A stretch of DNA of 64,000 nt from JBBQFC01 sp038321615 (GCA_038321615.1 JBBQFC010000010.1:1-64000), one strand, 5' to 3'; counted from the first letter of the stretch, positions 23,818-32,916 are shown. Translations and numbers: made by a program. Notes: generated by a model from the letters alone, not told the origin.

Positions 23818-24231
23818 TCACCCGGCCCTCTTCATCTCCATCTGCGCAAAAGCCCGGCATTCGCAATAGCGGAAAGGAATCGAGCCAATGATGTCGGCGT
23901 AATCGCGACCGATAAGGTACATGTCGCGATCGTGGCGCTCATAATTCCAGATTATATCGACCGATGCACCCTTGGTTTGAAGGTCTTTTAAACCATACAT
24001 TAGAAATAAAATACGCTTGTAGCTGGCAATATTGAGCAACTCCATTGAAAATTCGAAGGATAGTTCGTCGATTGCTACATGCGACACCTTTTCGATCCAG
24101 CGAAGAAGTGGAGCATAGAATTGTCCTGCACCCGGATCCGTTGATTTACCGCTGATGTGAAAAACTCCTTTTTGCAGATCGAAATGAACAAGGGGCAGTG
24201 AAGCGGTGGCTTCTATGTAAAGTGGTTTCAT
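23818..24231 (-). CDS. SiaC-family (DUF1987) protein lacking the phospho-acceptor threonine
   Basis: 137 residues, the length of SiaC. It aligns without gaps to the other SiaC in this window (43100-43483) around the functional site: FxxKYFNTSSSK there, FSMELLNIASYK here. Thr68, which SiaB phosphorylates in Pseudomonas aeruginosa SiaC, is Ile68 here. The family core is otherwise kept (FDLQKGVFHISGKS near the start, VDIIWNYERHDRDMYLIGRDYADII near the end), so the fold should be intact. It has no SiaB neighbour. A LytTR regulator gene ends 105 bases upstream on the same strand with no terminator seen between, so co-transcription is possible. It may act as a constitutively unphosphorylated form. 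Confidence 0.82.
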   Translation of the reverse strand: MKPLYIEATASLPLVHFDLQKGVFHISGKSTDPGAGQFYAPLLRWIEKVSHVAIDELSFEFSMELLNIASYKRILFLMYGLKDLQTKGASVDIIWNYERHDRDMYLIGRDYADIIGSIPFRYCECRAFAQMEMKRAG

Positions 24232-24336
24232 AGCGGGGAATTACTATGCCCTTTTACCCCGCCGCTGTGCTAAATGTTCTCACTAATCGACCAACTGCCG
24301 AAGAATTGCGACGAACGTGCGTTTTAAAAAATACGG

Positions 24337-25068
24337 CTACAGGCTGAGTAAATCTTTGAACCGGGCGGCTTGGCGGCGGGAAACTTCCAGGAGTTGACCC
24401 GTTCGAAGTTTCACTTGGAGCCCACCGTTAAACCAAGGCTCTATGTGGTCGATCTCTTTAAGATTCACGATATGCTTCCGGCTGATGCGGAAGAAACTCC
24501 GCTCATCGAGGCGCTCTTCCAGGTTATTTAAGCTCTTTAAAATAAGTGGCTTATTTCCTTCAAAATACACCCGAACGTAATTGCCCTCCGATTCGAAATA
24601 CCGAATGTCGCGCAAGCTCACAAACCAACAACGTTCCCCATCTTTCAGAAAAATTTGGTCTTCGAGCGAAATCCGGTGATTGCTCACTTCCGCGGGCGAA
24701 GCGTGCTTCTCGCCTACCGATTCTTGCGATTTAATCTTCGTTATTGATTCCGCCAATCTGCTTGGATCGACCGGTTTGAGCAAATAATCGAGTGCGTTCA
24801 CTTCAAAAGCTTTTAGCGCATATTCGTCAAAGGCCGTAACAAAAATCACTTTTGGCACCCAGTCGAGCACTTCGAGTAGATCGAAACCCGACTTCCCTGG
24901 CATTTGAATATCGAGAAATATCAACTCCGGACGCAATTGACTTATGGCATCGATGGCTTCTCCGGCATCGGCACATTCGCCTATTATTTCTATTTCGGGG
25001 TGGGCTTCGAGCAGGCTGCGCAGTTCGCGTCGCGCTAAGCGCTCATCGTCAATCAGGAGTGTTTTCAT
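24337..25068 (-). CDS. LytTR-family response regulator
   Basis: 243 residues. The receiver domain (1-118) has the acidic pair D7-D8, the phospho-acceptor D53 in FLDIQMPG, the switch threonine in VTAFDEYALKAF and the lysine in DYLLKP. A LytTR DNA-binding domain fills the C-terminal ~100 residues (IRYFESEGNYVRVYF, FFRISRKHIVNL, VSRRQAARFKDLL). It starts inside the last 20 bases of the sensor-kinase gene, so the pair is translationally coupled. The targets are unknown. LytTR proteins bind two direct repeats about two helical turns apart, a pattern also present at 4052-4105, but any link is speculation. Confidence 0.95.
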   Translation of the reverse strand: MKTLLIDDERLARRELRSLLEAHPEIEIIGECADAGEAIDAISQLRPELIFLDIQMPGKSGFDLLEVLDWVPKVIFVTAFDEYALKAFEVNALDYLLKPVDPSRLAESITKIKSQESVGEKHASPAEVSNHRISLEDQIFLKDGERCWFVSLRDIRYFESEGNYVRVYFEGNKPLILKSLNNLEERLDERSFFRISRKHIVNLKEIDHIEPWFNGGLQVKLRTGQLLEVSRRQAARFKDLLSL

Positions 25069-26134
25069 CGTTAGTCTGGGTTAGAGGTTTAGTTGGGAAC
25101 GTTACGGCGCACACCACCGTGCGTTCCCCATTGTATATTTCGATTGCGGCTTCTGCGCCGTAGAGTAAATTCAACCGTCTCCGCGAGTTGGCAAGCCCGA
25201 TTCCGAAACCTGCTTCTTGTCGCGCTCCGATGGGATTGTACAGTCCCGTGTTGCAGACTTCAATACGGATAAGCCCTGGTTCTCGCTCCATAGCAGCTAT
25301 GGACAGCACGCCACCTTCGGGCAATTTACTGATGCCATGCTTCACCGCATTTTCGACCAAGGTCTGAATAAGCATAGGTGGAATTTGAAGTGTCAGCACC
25401 TCTTCGGGAATTTGAAACACGCATTCCAAGCGATCTTCGTATCGTATTTTTTCTAAATGCAGATAATCATATACCACACGCATTTCTTCCGCCAGCGTTA
25501 CGAACGAACGCTTCCCGCTACTCAAACTACTTCTAAGTATATTGCTCATCTGGGTAATGGCAGTCTTCGCTTGTTTCGGATTTTCATCGACCAGAGCTCG
25601 TATGCTATTTAAGGCATTAAACAGAAAATGCGGGTTGAGTTGCGATCGGAGATTTGCCAGCTCCACCTCATTCATTGCGGAGGTAAGTCGAAGATTTTTC
25701 ACCTCTTCGCGCTCATAGTTTTTAAGATAGATCGAAGCAAAATAAAGAATGTTCCAAATGACAAAAACCGTGGTGAACGGCAGGAATAATTCGAGCAACA
25801 AATCAAATGGCGGGACTAAAATAGGGTTCAATCGATCGAAAAAAAGATCCGAAATAAGGGCAATAATTACCGACGATAATATGGCTGTAGCGGCGCTAAG
25901 CAATAGCACCCCTGGCAAAATCTTGAAGGGTCGTTGACGCAACATGCCCCAAGAGATAATAAAATGCCGCATGAGGTGCGAAAGCCCGATTCCTACTACA
26001 AAATTGACCATAAGGAATCCGATTATCCGCAGGTCGGCGCTTCCGAGTAGAATGTTTTGGAATAGGATGAGCAAGGCAAAAAGAAACCAGCCTATAATCT
26101 GAGTTAACCAATAAATCGCCTTTTCATCGCTCAT
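25049..26134 (-). CDS. LytS/YpdA-type sensor histidine kinase
   Basis: 361 residues with four hydrophobic segments between about 10 and 135, then the His_kinase domain. The phosphorylated histidine is H169 in QLNPHFLFNALNSIRALV. A GHKL ATPase domain follows, with its N box (LVENAVKHGI) and G box (GFGIGLANSRRRLNLLYG). It lacks an identifiable extracytoplasmic sensor, so it probably senses within the membrane. The gene overlaps the response-regulator gene by 20 bases. Its promoter box (TATCTTCG, 26142-26149) ends only seven bases before the ATG. Confidence 0.94.
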   Translation of the reverse strand: MSDEKAIYWLTQIIGWFLFALLILFQNILLGSADLRIIGFLMVNFVVGIGLSHLMRHFIISWGMLRQRPFKILPGVLLLSAATAILSSVIIALISDLFFDRLNPILVPPFDLLLELFLPFTTVFVIWNILYFASIYLKNYEREEVKNLRLTSAMNEVELANLRSQLNPHFLFNALNSIRALVDENPKQAKTAITQMSNILRSSLSSGKRSFVTLAEEMRVVYDYLHLEKIRYEDRLECVFQIPEEVLTLQIPPMLIQTLVENAVKHGISKLPEGGVLSIAAMEREPGLIRIEVCNTGLYNPIGARQEAGFGIGLANSRRRLNLLYGAEAAIEIYNGERTVVCAVTFPTKPLTQTNDENTPD

Positions 26135-26141
26135 AGCGGAG

Positions 26142-26149
26142 CGAAGATA
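26142..26149 (-). promoter_or_regulatory. -7 box TATCTTCG of the sensor-kinase operon
   Basis: One mismatch to TAnnTTTG on the minus strand. It ends seven bases before the kinase ATG at 26134, so the transcript would have almost no leader. Confidence 0.4.
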
Positions 26150-26208
26150 AATTGATAATGCGTTTATTTGATCAAATTTACACCGACGGTTTTTACCGTC
26201 CCTTCAGC

Positions 26209-26817
26209 TTGAATTTTTTAGCCCACCAGTATTTATCATTTCATTGTCGCCCCTTCATGGTCGGTAATTTCATTGCCGATACCTTGCGCGGAAAATCCTA
26301 TCTCGAATTGGATGCTGCTATTGCCACGGGCGTTCTCATTCACCGTGCTATAGATCATTACACGGATACACACCCCGTGGTAGCCGAAACGAGGCGATTA
26401 CTCTATCCGCATTTCGGGAAATATGCTGCAGTGGTTCAAGATGTGTATTACGATCATTTCCTGGCTCTCCACTGGGATACATACAACCGTGTGCCTTTGG
26501 ATGTTTTTGTACGCGACGTATATACTACACTCGATACGTACAAGGCTGTATTCAACGAACGGTCGCAGCGCGCCTTCTACCACATGCGGGAGCACGACTG
26601 GCTCGGTAATTACCGCTACGTGCAAGGCATCGACCGATCGCTAAAAGGTCTCGCTCGCCGGGCAAGCTTTCCTTCGAATATGGAGCGTGGCCTGGCTCCA
26701 CTGGCAGCTCACTTCGCAGAAATGGAAGGACACTTCGTGCAATTTTTTCCAGCGTTGGAGGCGCACGTTTCCGAGATGTTTCAGAACGAAATTGCCCGTT
26801 GCCAAAAAGCCCAATAA
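26209..26817 (+). CDS. Acyl carrier protein phosphodiesterase (AcpH, DUF479) family protein
   Basis: 202 residues if started at the TTG at 26209, which places MNFLAHQYLSF at the N-terminus as in other members. An open frame upstream to 26152 is likely untranslated leader. HD-like metal ligands are evident: GNFIADTLRG and GVLIHRAIDHYTDTH, then VVQDVYYDHFLALHW. E. coli AcpH removes the 4'-phosphopantetheine arm from acyl carrier protein; the Bacteroidota members are assumed to do the same. It is divergent from the kinase gene. A TTTATTTG box at 26163-26170 may be its promoter. Confidence 0.85.
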   Translation: MNFLAHQYLSFHCRPFMVGNFIADTLRGKSYLELDAAIATGVLIHRAIDHYTDTHPVVAETRRLLYPHFGKYAAVVQDVYYDHFLALHWDTYNRVPLDVFVRDVYTTLDTYKAVFNERSQRAFYHMREHDWLGNYRYVQGIDRSLKGLARRASFPSNMERGLAPLAAHFAEMEGHFVQFFPALEAHVSEMFQNEIARCQKAQ

Positions 26818-26877
26818 GAAACCAAGCGTTCGATCTACCGTACACTACAGTTGCAAGCGTATGCTGAAAATGCAATT

Positions 26878-28341
26878 ATGGCTGTAAAAATACCTATTCA
26901 TGTTATACTGATCGTTTTCGTTGTCAGCCTGTTGGCAGGTTGTCAAAGCGACCTTTCAGTCAAGAATCAGTCGGTTCTTTCCGGTAAGGAATTGGTGCAG
27001 CTTAAGCCGGTCGATTTTGATCTCGACGCTATTCGCAAACGGGGAAAACTGGTTGCTCTTACCCTCAATAGTTCTTCTTCTTACTTCGTATATCGCGGTC
27101 AAGCAATGGGCTACGAATACGAACTACTCAAGCGTTTTACCCAGAATTTAGGGGTGGAATTAGAAATACGGATCATCCCCGACGTCAACGCCATGTTTGA
27201 CCTGCTCAATAAAGGCGAAGGCGATGTAATAGCCTGCAATCTTGCCGTTACCAAAGAACGACTCGCTCATGCCGATTTCTGCGAACCCTATAACTTTACC
27301 CGACAAGTATTGGTGCAACGGCTTCCCGAAAACTGGAAGAAACTAAACACAAAAGAACTCAATACTCAAATAATTACGGGTCCAATAGAACTCATCGGCA
27401 AGAAAATCTATGTCAATAAATCGTCTTCCTTTTTCGCTCGACTCGAAAATCTTGAAAACGAAATCGGCGGCGATATGCAGATTGTACAAGTGCCTGGATA
27501 TATCGACACCGAAAAACTCATCAAAAAGGTAGCAGAAGGCGAAATCGATTACACCGTTGCCGACGATAATATCGCCCGATTGAATGCAACGTATTATCCG
27601 AATTTAGATATCTCCGTGCAGCTCAGCTTTCCGCAACAAATAGCCTGGGCGGTGCGCAAAAACAGCCCGCTGCTCGCCGAAGCTATCGACGAGTGGTTTG
27701 AAGAAGACCGCAAGAAATCAGTGCACGCATATATTTACAATAAGTATTTTAAAGCGTCGAAAGAGCAGTGGCAGAAATTCAATGGGGAGTACTCATCCCT
27801 CAAAGGAAACAGGATATGCGATTACGACGAGTTGCTGCGCGAATACAGCCAAATAATTGATTGGGACTGGCGATTGCTGGCGGCTCAAATGTACCAGGAG
27901 AGCAAGTTTCAAGAAGATGCTGTAAGCTGGGCCGGGGCATTTGGATTGATGCAATTTATGCCCGCAACAGCAGCACGCTATGGACTCGATATCGATTCGC
28001 CGCCGGAAGCCCAAATTAGAGGTGCAGTACTTTATCTGAGTTGGCTGAACGACTTTTGGAGTGAGCGAATCTTCGACCCTGAAGAACGAATTAAATTTGT
28101 GCTCGCTTCTTACAACGTGGGCTTAGGACACGTAATGGACGCTTGCAACTTAGCGATCACATTAGGCTACGACCCGCAGACGTGGGAGAATAATGTGGCC
28201 GAATGTATCTTACTCAAATCCGATCAAGCCTATTATCAGTCGGAAGTAGTAAAACACGGCTATTGCCGGGGAGAAGAACCATACGCCTACGTAAAGAAAA
28301 TTTTGGATCAGTTTGAACACTACAAACGCGTGATCTCTTAA
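26878..28341 (+). CDS. MltF-like membrane-bound lytic transglycosylase
   Basis: 487 residues from the ATG at 26878, which begins a lipoprotein signal (MAVKIPIHVILIVFVVSLLAGC). A periplasmic solute-binding-type domain (about 45-300, with YFVYRGQAMGYEYELLKRF and DVIACNLAVTKERLAHADF) is followed by an SLT lysozyme-like domain (about 325-470). The catalytic glutamate is E341 in MYQESKF, followed by AFGLMQFMPATAARYG and LASYNVGLGHV. The E. coli counterpart MltF cleaves peptidoglycan glycan strands under control of the binding domain. A short hydrophilic frame upstream (26851) is not needed. The 3' end overlaps the convergent gene by four bases. Confidence 0.93.
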   Translation: MAVKIPIHVILIVFVVSLLAGCQSDLSVKNQSVLSGKELVQLKPVDFDLDAIRKRGKLVALTLNSSSSYFVYRGQAMGYEYELLKRFTQNLGVELEIRIIPDVNAMFDLLNKGEGDVIACNLAVTKERLAHADFCEPYNFTRQVLVQRLPENWKKLNTKELNTQIITGPIELIGKKIYVNKSSSFFARLENLENEIGGDMQIVQVPGYIDTEKLIKKVAEGEIDYTVADDNIARLNATYYPNLDISVQLSFPQQIAWAVRKNSPLLAEAIDEWFEEDRKKSVHAYIYNKYFKASKEQWQKFNGEYSSLKGNRICDYDELLREYSQIIDWDWRLLAAQMYQESKFQEDAVSWAGAFGLMQFMPATAARYGLDIDSPPEAQIRGAVLYLSWLNDFWSERIFDPEERIKFVLASYNVGLGHVMDACNLAITLGYDPQTWENNVAECILLKSDQAYYQSEVVKHGYCRGEEPYAYVKKILDQFEHYKRVIS

Positions 28342-28922
28342 GCCAATAGCCCTTCCATAAATTCTTCGAAGGGCTCGGCATTGCGGTAATTCCGGTCTGA
28401 ATAGACACTGACCATTACTTTCAGGTAGCTCGGTATTTCGTTGATGATGACCAAATCGAGCTGGATATTTCCAAACTTTTGATCAATGGGGATAGTCAGT
28501 CCTACGTCGAGATTAGGTTTTAAATAGTAGCGCTCCGATCGTTTCACCCCGGTGGGAACTTCTTCGTAGGTGCGCTTCGAGTTATAGAGCTGATAGTCCG
28601 TTTCAAGGCAGATATCGCGAAAATAGTCTAATAAAAAAGCAAAGGAACTTGCCTTAATTCCGATAGAAGGGTTGAAAAAAAAGCCATTGGCTTGCGGGCT
28701 TCTGTGCAAGAATAGGTCGGGGGTAGCTAAATCTGAATGATATCTATTTCGCAAAATGTCGATCTCCTTGTGGGCCTCACCCGAATAAAGCCAAAGTTTT
28801 CGCTCTTGCTCAAAACGCGCCGATCGTTCCAACCTTTCGGCCACCAAAGTAGTTTGAACACGTGCCGGTTCGCCCTCGCCAAATAGGCGTTTAATTAATC
28901 GTTGTCCGTAAGAATCGCTCAT
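28338..28922 (-). CDS. Conserved hypothetical protein, 194 residues
   Basis: A soluble protein with no signal peptide or membrane span. The central and late parts (GFFFNPSIGIKASSFAFLLDYFRDICLETDYQLYNS, YYLKPNL, IQLDLVIINEIPSYLKVMVSVYSD) look like alternating strands of a beta-rich fold. I do not recognise a family. It starts 30 bases from, and divergent to, the esterase gene, and its last four bases overlap those of the MltF-like gene. A TATTTG motif two bases before the ATG suggests a very short leader. Confidence 0.75.
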   Translation of the reverse strand: MSDSYGQRLIKRLFGEGEPARVQTTLVAERLERSARFEQERKLWLYSGEAHKEIDILRNRYHSDLATPDLFLHRSPQANGFFFNPSIGIKASSFAFLLDYFRDICLETDYQLYNSKRTYEEVPTGVKRSERYYLKPNLDVGLTIPIDQKFGNIQLDLVIINEIPSYLKVMVSVYSDRNYRNAEPFEEFMEGLLA

Positions 28923-28940
28923 AGCAAATAGGTGATTAAG

Positions 28941-28948
28941 TACATTTG
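28941..28948 (+). promoter_or_regulatory. -7 box TACATTTG of the esterase gene
   Basis: Perfect TAnnTTTG, ending three bases before the ATG at 28952. The in-frame TTG at 28946 is inside the box and cannot be transcribed from this promoter. The mRNA would start at or just inside the ATG codon. Confidence 0.5.
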
Positions 28949-28951
28949 AAC

Positions 28952-29590
28952 ATGGAAATTCATGAAGTTACCGTTCCAAAAACTGCGCGGTATTGCACCT
29001 TTGGTAATAAAAACAAGGCTAATCGATTTTGGTTCTGCTGCCATGGGTACGGGCAATTGGCTCCGTACTTTATTACAAACTTCGACAAACTTGATCCGAC
29101 GGAAAATTTCGTTGTCGCTCCCGAAGGTCTGCACCGCTTTTATCTCCGCAATTCGGAAGGAAGGGTAGGTGCATCGTGGATGACGAAGGAATCGCGGGAG
29201 ACGGATATTGCCGATTATCTCACATATATGGATATGGTTTACCGCGATTGCGGCATGGCCGACCGGCCAGAAGTACCGTTGATCGCTTTTGGCTTTTCGC
29301 AAGGGGTAGCCACTCTTTCGCGATGGATAGCACACACCCGGGCTCCCATAGCTCGTGCTGTTTTTTGGGCGGGAGCCTTCCCTCCCGACTTAGAACCAGC
29401 GATCGTAAAGGAGAAGTTTTCGGCCTTATCCACCCACTGTTTTATAGGCAATACCGATGAATTTATTGACCAAGCGGCTATTGAAAGAGCCAAGACGCAC
29501 TATGCAGAGCTTGGTTTATCGCCGCAGTGGACGGTTTTCAGCGGTGGGCACCAAATCGATAAAAATCTGCTTGTCAAGCTGGTAGAATAA
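28952..29590 (+). CDS. Alpha/beta-hydrolase, phospholipase/carboxylesterase family
   Basis: 212 residues from the ATG at 28952. The catalytic triad can be followed: nucleophile serine in AFGFSQG, aspartate in IGNTDEFID, histidine in FSGGHQIDKN. FWFCCHGYGQ supplies the oxyanion-hole side. This is the pattern of small cytosolic carboxylesterases and lysophospholipases of the phospholipase/carboxylesterase family. No signal peptide is present. The substrate is unknown. It ends about 50 bases from the convergent outer-membrane-protein pseudogene. Confidence 0.9.
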   Translation: MEIHEVTVPKTARYCTFGNKNKANRFWFCCHGYGQLAPYFITNFDKLDPTENFVVAPEGLHRFYLRNSEGRVGASWMTKESRETDIADYLTYMDMVYRDCGMADRPEVPLIAFGFSQGVATLSRWIAHTRAPIARAVFWAGAFPPDLEPAIVKEKFSALSTHCFIGNTDEFIDQAAIERAKTHYAELGLSPQWTVFSGGHQIDKNLLVKLVE

Positions 29591-29642
29591 ACTGTAAATG
29601 CGGCGAACAAAACTGATAATCAACCTGAAAACCTCAAACGGC

Positions 29643-30516
29643 TTAGAAATGAAAACGCAAGCCACCGCCCATTTCCAATCGAGCAAACCCTGCCCTCACT
29701 CCTTTCTCAAAACTCACGGTGCGTGTGTTGCCTCTTTCATTTATCTCCAATTCACTTAAGCTTCCGCCGGTGTAGCCCACTTCAAAACCAAAAGTAATAT
29801 TCTGCATCACAGCAAAATCATAACCCAAAATGAATACGTGGGCCAAAAAGCCTCCCTCAATTTCACGTTTTGTTAAGAGCAACATATCGTTACGAAATGA
29901 TGTGTAACCTACTCAAATTTTAAACAAAAAAACATCTCTTTTATCTCGAACAGCACTACGGCGTATGTAATATATTCCCAAAAAATTGATTCTGATATCA
30001 TCACTAATAGTTCCATCTATTGGATTACCGTTCCCAGAAGCTACTCTCACCGATTCATTATTGCTGGATTGAAATCGCGAGATACGCACATCTATCCCAG
30101 ACTGGGAAGTAATAAAGCCCGCTAAATCTGCCGATCCGAAGAAACCGGATCTGAGTTTTTTAACATACGCGTCGGAGCCTTGGCTTAAATCATCAGAAAA
30201 ACTGGACACCAAAAATCCCACACCCCCAGAAAAGGATAATGTCAAGAGGCTTTCATGAGATTTATTGGAACGAACCGGCGAATCATTTAGCATATCCCAA
30301 TCATCCGAGTTTCCAAAATAGTCTTTTAAGTAAAATCTCACCTGAACGTTTACAATATGCGTATGGACAATTATTTCTCCACGCACCATGTCGAAATTAA
30401 TCTGCTCATCGGTAATAGTGAATTTTACATTTCAAGGAGTCTCCGGTTGCGGTAACAATCGAATCTTGAGCGTTCAAACGAAGGTTCAGGCTTAAGAAGG
30501 CAAAGATGAGTGGCGC
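29643..30516 (-). pseudogene. Broken copy of the tandem outer-membrane protein family
   Basis: The minus strand here is a third copy of the genes at 30624-31517 and 31628-32410. Shared landmarks are GFFGSADLAGF, the DDIRINFLGIYYIRRSA segment and the end LARLEMGGGLRFHF-type motif. Two lesions break it. A frameshift lies near 30420-30432, where GDSLKCK continues in another frame as TDEQINFDMVRGEI. An in-frame TGA at 29913-29915 lies in the segment matching FNLGAGYITY of the paralogues. A signal-like stretch (LIFAFLSLNLRLNAQ) precedes it up to about 30516, but no start codon joins it cleanly. Either fragment could still be expressed, but the gene as a whole looks dead. Confidence 0.72.
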
Positions 30517-30623
30517 AGAGCTTCTCGAAATACAACAGCCTTTAGGGGAGAACCAAGTGAAAAAAGCAGCAAATCAGCTAAATCGACGCGCAGACATATC
30601 AGCTTATTCTTTCTAAGGTCAAA

Positions 30624-31517
30624 TTAGAAATTTATCTTAATCCCACCACCCAAGTCAATGCGGGCCAAACTTTCATAGCTATCTTCGGGTAAGTCAATTG
30701 TAGTAGTTTGGCCACCAACGGTTTCTTTATAGCTTGACAATACCCCGCCGTTGTACCCCACATGGAAACCAATTGAAATGTGGTCGTTTAAAGCTATATC
30801 ATAATCGAAGTCTAAAACTAAAGCTATTGAAATACCTTTTAGTGTAATCGGTTCAAGCAAGAATCCAACATTGTTGTAGGTAATACCACCCAAACCTAAG
30901 TTAAAGTAAAACGCATCTTTTCCATTGCGGAGTATGAAACGTCGCGCCCAATAGAGCGCGTAAATATTTATGCTGACATCATCTGACAAGATTGAATTTA
31001 CGATGCTGCCGTCTTCCAACATTAGGGTGATTGGCACAGAATTTTTTGAACCAAAATGTGCAAATTTCCCACCGATACCTGATTTCTGTGAGATATATCC
31101 GGCAAAATCAAGCGTAACGAAATAACCCGTCTTCAACTCTTTAAGGTATTCTTGAAGCCCGGGATCGAGGTTCGTCGGGACTTTTCCAAACCGATAAGCC
31201 CAGCCAGCATTTGCCGAAAGTCGAAAATTCTTACTGTAAAGATTTCCGACCAACGGGCTGCCCACTCTTGATTGTTCCCAATACTCCGTTTTGCCAGAGT
31301 AATTGTAAGCGTAGGAAACAACTTGCGTGAGTGGCACCATGGTATTCATTACTTTTCCATCCTGTACGAACGAAAAAGTAATCTCCGAATTGGTAACTTT
31401 ATCAATATCGCATTGTATGGAATCGCCTGCGGTGGTAACTATGAGATCTTGGGCTTTTCCTGAAAAGGATATAATAAGAAATGAAAAAACGAGAGCTATA
31501 ATCTTGTTTGAATGCAT
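30624..31517 (-). CDS. Outer-membrane beta-barrel-like protein, tandem family copy 2
   Basis: 297 residues with a signal peptide (to about 22, SFSGKAQ). A short N-terminal domain follows at about 23-80 (LIVTTAGDSIQCDIDKVTNSEITFSF), a pattern found before barrels in Bacteroidota. A glycine- and aromatic-rich region ends in GGGIKINF with a C-terminal phenylalanine, the usual barrel signature. It is clearly paralogous to the genes on both sides (GYFVTLDFAGY, DDVSINIYALYWARRF, YNVGFLLEP). The function is unknown; a small porin or adhesin-like role is possible. It is separated by 110 bases from copy 3 upstream. Confidence 0.75.
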   Translation of the reverse strand: MHSNKIIALVFSFLIISFSGKAQDLIVTTAGDSIQCDIDKVTNSEITFSFVQDGKVMNTMVPLTQVVSYAYNYSGKTEYWEQSRVGSPLVGNLYSKNFRLSANAGWAYRFGKVPTNLDPGLQEYLKELKTGYFVTLDFAGYISQKSGIGGKFAHFGSKNSVPITLMLEDGSIVNSILSDDVSINIYALYWARRFILRNGKDAFYFNLGLGGITYNNVGFLLEPITLKGISIALVLDFDYDIALNDHISIGFHVGYNGGVLSSYKETVGGQTTTIDLPEDSYESLARIDLGGGIKINF

Positions 31518-31627
31518 ATTAACGCGGAATTAATTGAATAGTGAATTTGTGGATATAAGGTGAACTCATGATGCAGTCTTCATGCGCTAAACCGGAATTC
31601 TGTATGAGAAAATCTGGAATCATTGGT

Positions 31628-32410
31628 TTAGAAATTGAATCGTAGTCCTACACCGTAGTCAAATCGAGTGAGACTTTCGCGCTCGCCCTTAGGAAGATCA
31701 ATTGTTGTAGTTTCATCAAGAATGGTCAGGGAAAACTCAGAGAGCATTGCGCCTACAAATCCTACTTGAAGGCCGACAGCAAAATGATTTCCGATAGCAA
31801 AGTCGTAGCCGAGATCGACCATGGCTGCGAACGTATTGCCTTCATATAGAACAGGAAATAAGAACTCAGTTATTTGGTAGTAGGTAATATAACCCGCTCC
31901 TAAATTGAAATAAAAACCGTTGCGTCCATTTTTTAATGCGGAACGATTAGCCCAATAAATGCCGTAATAATTCATACGAATCTCATCTCTCAATGAAGTG
32001 CGCTCGATGCTTCCGTCTTCGAATACTACTTGAACTGGAATACTATTCTCCGAATTAAATTGCGATATTTTCACTCCCACCCCAGCCTTATCTGATGGAA
32101 AGAAAGCTAAATCGGCGGAGTAGAAAAAGCCCGATTTCAAACCACGATAATACGGGATCAACTCATCTACTGGAACTTCGGGTATAGGAATGGTACGCCA
32201 AGAGCCGCCGACGGACAAGGCCAAGCGAAACTTATTGCGGTACAACAATTTTGGAAGTATAGAATCGTTCGCTATGCTTGTATTACTTACGCTTTCCGCG
32301 ATAAAATCCCGGTAAGAATCAACATCATTCAGGCTGCTTTTTGCAAGCACGACCCCAACTGATAAAATCAGGATGAAACCAGTAATAGATGCTAAAAAAA
32401 AACTCCGCAT
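31628..32410 (-). CDS. Outer-membrane beta-barrel-like protein, tandem family copy 3
   Basis: 260 residues with a signal peptide (to about 23, VGVVLAK) and a barrel-like body ending GVGLRFNF. It aligns along its length with copy 2 (GFFYSADLAFF, RDEIRMNYYGIYWANRS, FYFNLGAGYITYYQ, TTTIDLP before the last strand) but lacks the N-terminal TTAGDSIQC domain, so copies 1 and 2 are closer to each other. It starts 12 bases after the lipoprotein gene and is likely co-transcribed with it. The function is unknown. Confidence 0.75.
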   Translation of the reverse strand: MRSFFLASITGFILILSVGVVLAKSSLNDVDSYRDFIAESVSNTSIANDSILPKLLYRNKFRLALSVGGSWRTIPIPEVPVDELIPYYRGLKSGFFYSADLAFFPSDKAGVGVKISQFNSENSIPVQVVFEDGSIERTSLRDEIRMNYYGIYWANRSALKNGRNGFYFNLGAGYITYYQITEFLFPVLYEGNTFAAMVDLGYDFAIGNHFAVGLQVGFVGAMLSEFSLTILDETTTIDLPKGERESLTRFDYGVGLRFNF

Positions 32411-32422
32411 TTTCTTCGATAT

Positions 32423-32803
32423 TTAATTCTGTTCAACCGGAATGTATAGAATATGAGCTTTTATTCGGTGGCACGTACTGCCCAATGCATCAGGCATCTT
32501 GTGCTGATAGATTTTTATCGCATTTCCACCAATTTTTCGCGCTTCTAATTTAGCGGCTTCAACCGCGATAGCGTAGCCACAATTGGTCGAAAAACCGCTA
32601 TCCCCAATTTTCACCTCACCTAAAATTTCTGCCCCCGAAGGCATGGCTTGGTAGATTTCGATAACTTCTATTTTCTGGTCATAGCCTATCGGCGGGTAAG
32701 ACTTATGAACTTGTGTGCTCACTTTTGATGAGCATGCACCTATCAAAGCTGCGGCTAAAAACAGCACAGGAAGCTTAAATTTACGAACGTGGTTAGCGAG
32801 CAT
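32423..32803 (-). CDS. Predicted lipoprotein, 126 residues
   Basis: A basic N-terminus and hydrophobic core end in the lipobox LIGAC (cysteine at about residue 24). The mature part carries GEVKIGDSGFSTNCGYAIAVEAAKLEARKIGGNAIKI and a late CHRIKAHILYI, a pattern recurring in short Bacteroidota lipoproteins, with two cysteines that could form a disulfide. No function is assigned. It is the first gene of the run leading into the tandem outer-membrane protein genes. Confidence 0.75.
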   Translation of the reverse strand: MLANHVRKFKLPVLFLAAALIGACSSKVSTQVHKSYPPIGYDQKIEVIEIYQAMPSGAEILGEVKIGDSGFSTNCGYAIAVEAAKLEARKIGGNAIKIYQHKMPDALGSTCHRIKAHILYIPVEQN

Positions 32804-32916
32804 AATCGGGTTCTTACGGAAGAAAGTTGATAAAAATAGTAAATTTTCTTTGTTCGAAAGGGCTCGAAAGGCTTGTACAGCGAGATTTAATACGAATTTA
32901 TTACTGGCGCTTACCG

